Assembly: GCA_029856375.1 (NCBI GenBank)
Contig: JAHQWX010000141.1
Location: 1-5,747, forward strand
DNA: 5,747 bases
Source of the DNA: Promethearchaeia archaeon
GTDB lineage: Archaea > Asgardarchaeota > Lokiarchaeia > Sigyniarchaeales > SOKP01
Direction of reading: 5' to 3'
Below, one piece after another: positions 5,224-5,747 of the stretch (position 1 is its first letter; every line of letters starts with the position of its first letter). Below the pieces are notes generated by a model that was not told the DNA's origin, did not search any database, and saw only the letters and a program-made list of their open reading frames with translations. A program made the translations under genes and the position numbers.

Positions 5224-5747
5224 ATGCAAAAAATTCAAAGGGCTTTAATTAGTACTTACGATAAAACGGGAATTGTTGAATTCGCAAAAACATTGTCTGA
5301 AGAATATGGAGTAGAGATATTGTCTACTGGAGGTACCGGAGCTTTATTGGAGAAAAACGGAATCAAAATCGTGAAAATATCTGAATACACCCAAACTGAC
5401 GAAATGTTTAACGGTCGAGTGAAAACCTTACATCCTAAAATTGAGGGTGGGATTTTGTTTCGGCGAAATGTACCCGAAGATGTTAAAGATGCAGAGAAAT
5501 ACGAGATTCCTCCTATTGATTTAGTCGTGTGCAGCTTATATCCCTTTAAAGAAGCGATATCAAAACCTTCGATAACTTCAGAAGAAGCGTTAGAAATGAT
5601 TGATATTGGAGGACCCACCATGATAAGAGCTGCAGCAAAAAATTACCCCTCTGTAACAGTAGTTGCAAATTCAGAGCGGTACCCGCTAATACTACAAGAA
5701 TTAAGGGAAAAGAACGGTGCAATAAGTGAGAAAACAAGAGCCTTTCT
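5224..5747 (+). CDS. purH: PurH, IMP cyclohydrolase domain (partial, runs off the right edge)
   Basis: The first 174 residues of PurH, which closes FAICAR to IMP in the last step of de novo purine synthesis. If bifunctional, it also formylates AICAR. What is visible is the MGS-like cyclohydrolase domain: RALISTYDKTGIVEFAK (6-22), ILSTGGTGALL (32-42), NGRVKTLHPKIEGG (63-76), DLVVCSLYPF (99-108) and IDIGGPTMIRAAAKN (126-140). Lys67, Tyr106, Asp127 and Lys139 match the conserved positions equivalent to human ATIC Lys66, Tyr104, Asp125 and Lys137. The AICAR transformylase half would lie beyond the window, so whether it is fused here cannot be told. The start matches the usual N terminus of the family. 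No strong Shine-Dalgarno is present. It lies 123 bases downstream of guaB on the same strand, which makes the next step from IMP. It probably has its own promoter. Confidence 0.95.
   Translation, partial: MQKIQRALISTYDKTGIVEFAKTLSEEYGVEILSTGGTGALLEKNGIKIVKISEYTQTDEMFNGRVKTLHPKIEGGILFRRNVPEDVKDAEKYEIPPIDLVVCSLYPFKEAISKPSITSEEALEMIDIGGPTMIRAAAKNYPSVTVVANSERYPLILQELREKNGAISEKTRAF

Noticed and set aside
5256..5737. Minus-strand open frames at 5256-5621 and 5546-5737
   Set aside because: Antisense to the conserved PurH cyclohydrolase domain.
1..5747. CRISPR array, tRNA, rRNA, insertion sequence or phage features
   Set aside because: I saw no regularly spaced repeats, cloverleaf-like segments, transposase motifs or target-site duplications.

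Overview
The window looks like a piece of an archaeal chromosome. It is AT-rich. Gene starts are preceded by TATA-like boxes about 50-60 bases upstream rather than by strong Shine-Dalgarno sites, and gene ends are followed by bare T-runs instead of GC-rich hairpins. A stand-alone 7-transmembrane protein and a lysine-rich protein ending in a zinc ribbon, with a 'TTGRHAIWHDRITKIYLNWKK' motif, remind me of Asgard archaea. That placement is from memory and is tentative.

Layout. Positions 1-39 may hold the last codons of a rightward gene, followed by a T-run. Positions 117-641 (minus) encode a zinc-ribbon protein. Its frame stays open and coding-like to about position 830 but has no in-frame start codon there, so the 5' end appears to be broken, or joined by a frameshift. 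Positions 924-1694 (minus) encode a 7-transmembrane protein. After 268 bases without a convincing gene, positions 1963-2892 (plus) encode a radical SAM protein, tail to tail with a class I methyltransferase at 2899-3498 (minus). A 123-base divergent promoter region follows. IMP dehydrogenase (guaB) lies at 3622-5100 (plus), then a 123-base spacer with a perfect 15-bp inverted repeat, then the start of purH at 5224, which runs off the right edge.

The two right-hand genes work in sequence. The IMP cyclohydrolase domain of PurH makes IMP, and GuaB oxidises IMP to XMP, the first committed step to GMP. AT-rich repeated elements with a TTAATAA core precede both genes and could be a shared purine control site, although AT-rich background is a real alternative. 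The left half has no evident pathway: it combines a membrane receptor-like protein, a possible nucleic-acid-binding zinc-ribbon protein, an uncharacterised radical SAM enzyme and an uncharacterised methyltransferase.

I see no complete new multi-gene system. The best leads are the frameshift at a U UUU UUA heptamer in the zinc-ribbon gene, the inverted repeat before purH, the unusual cysteine spacing of the radical SAM protein, and the altered NAD-side loop of the IMP dehydrogenase.
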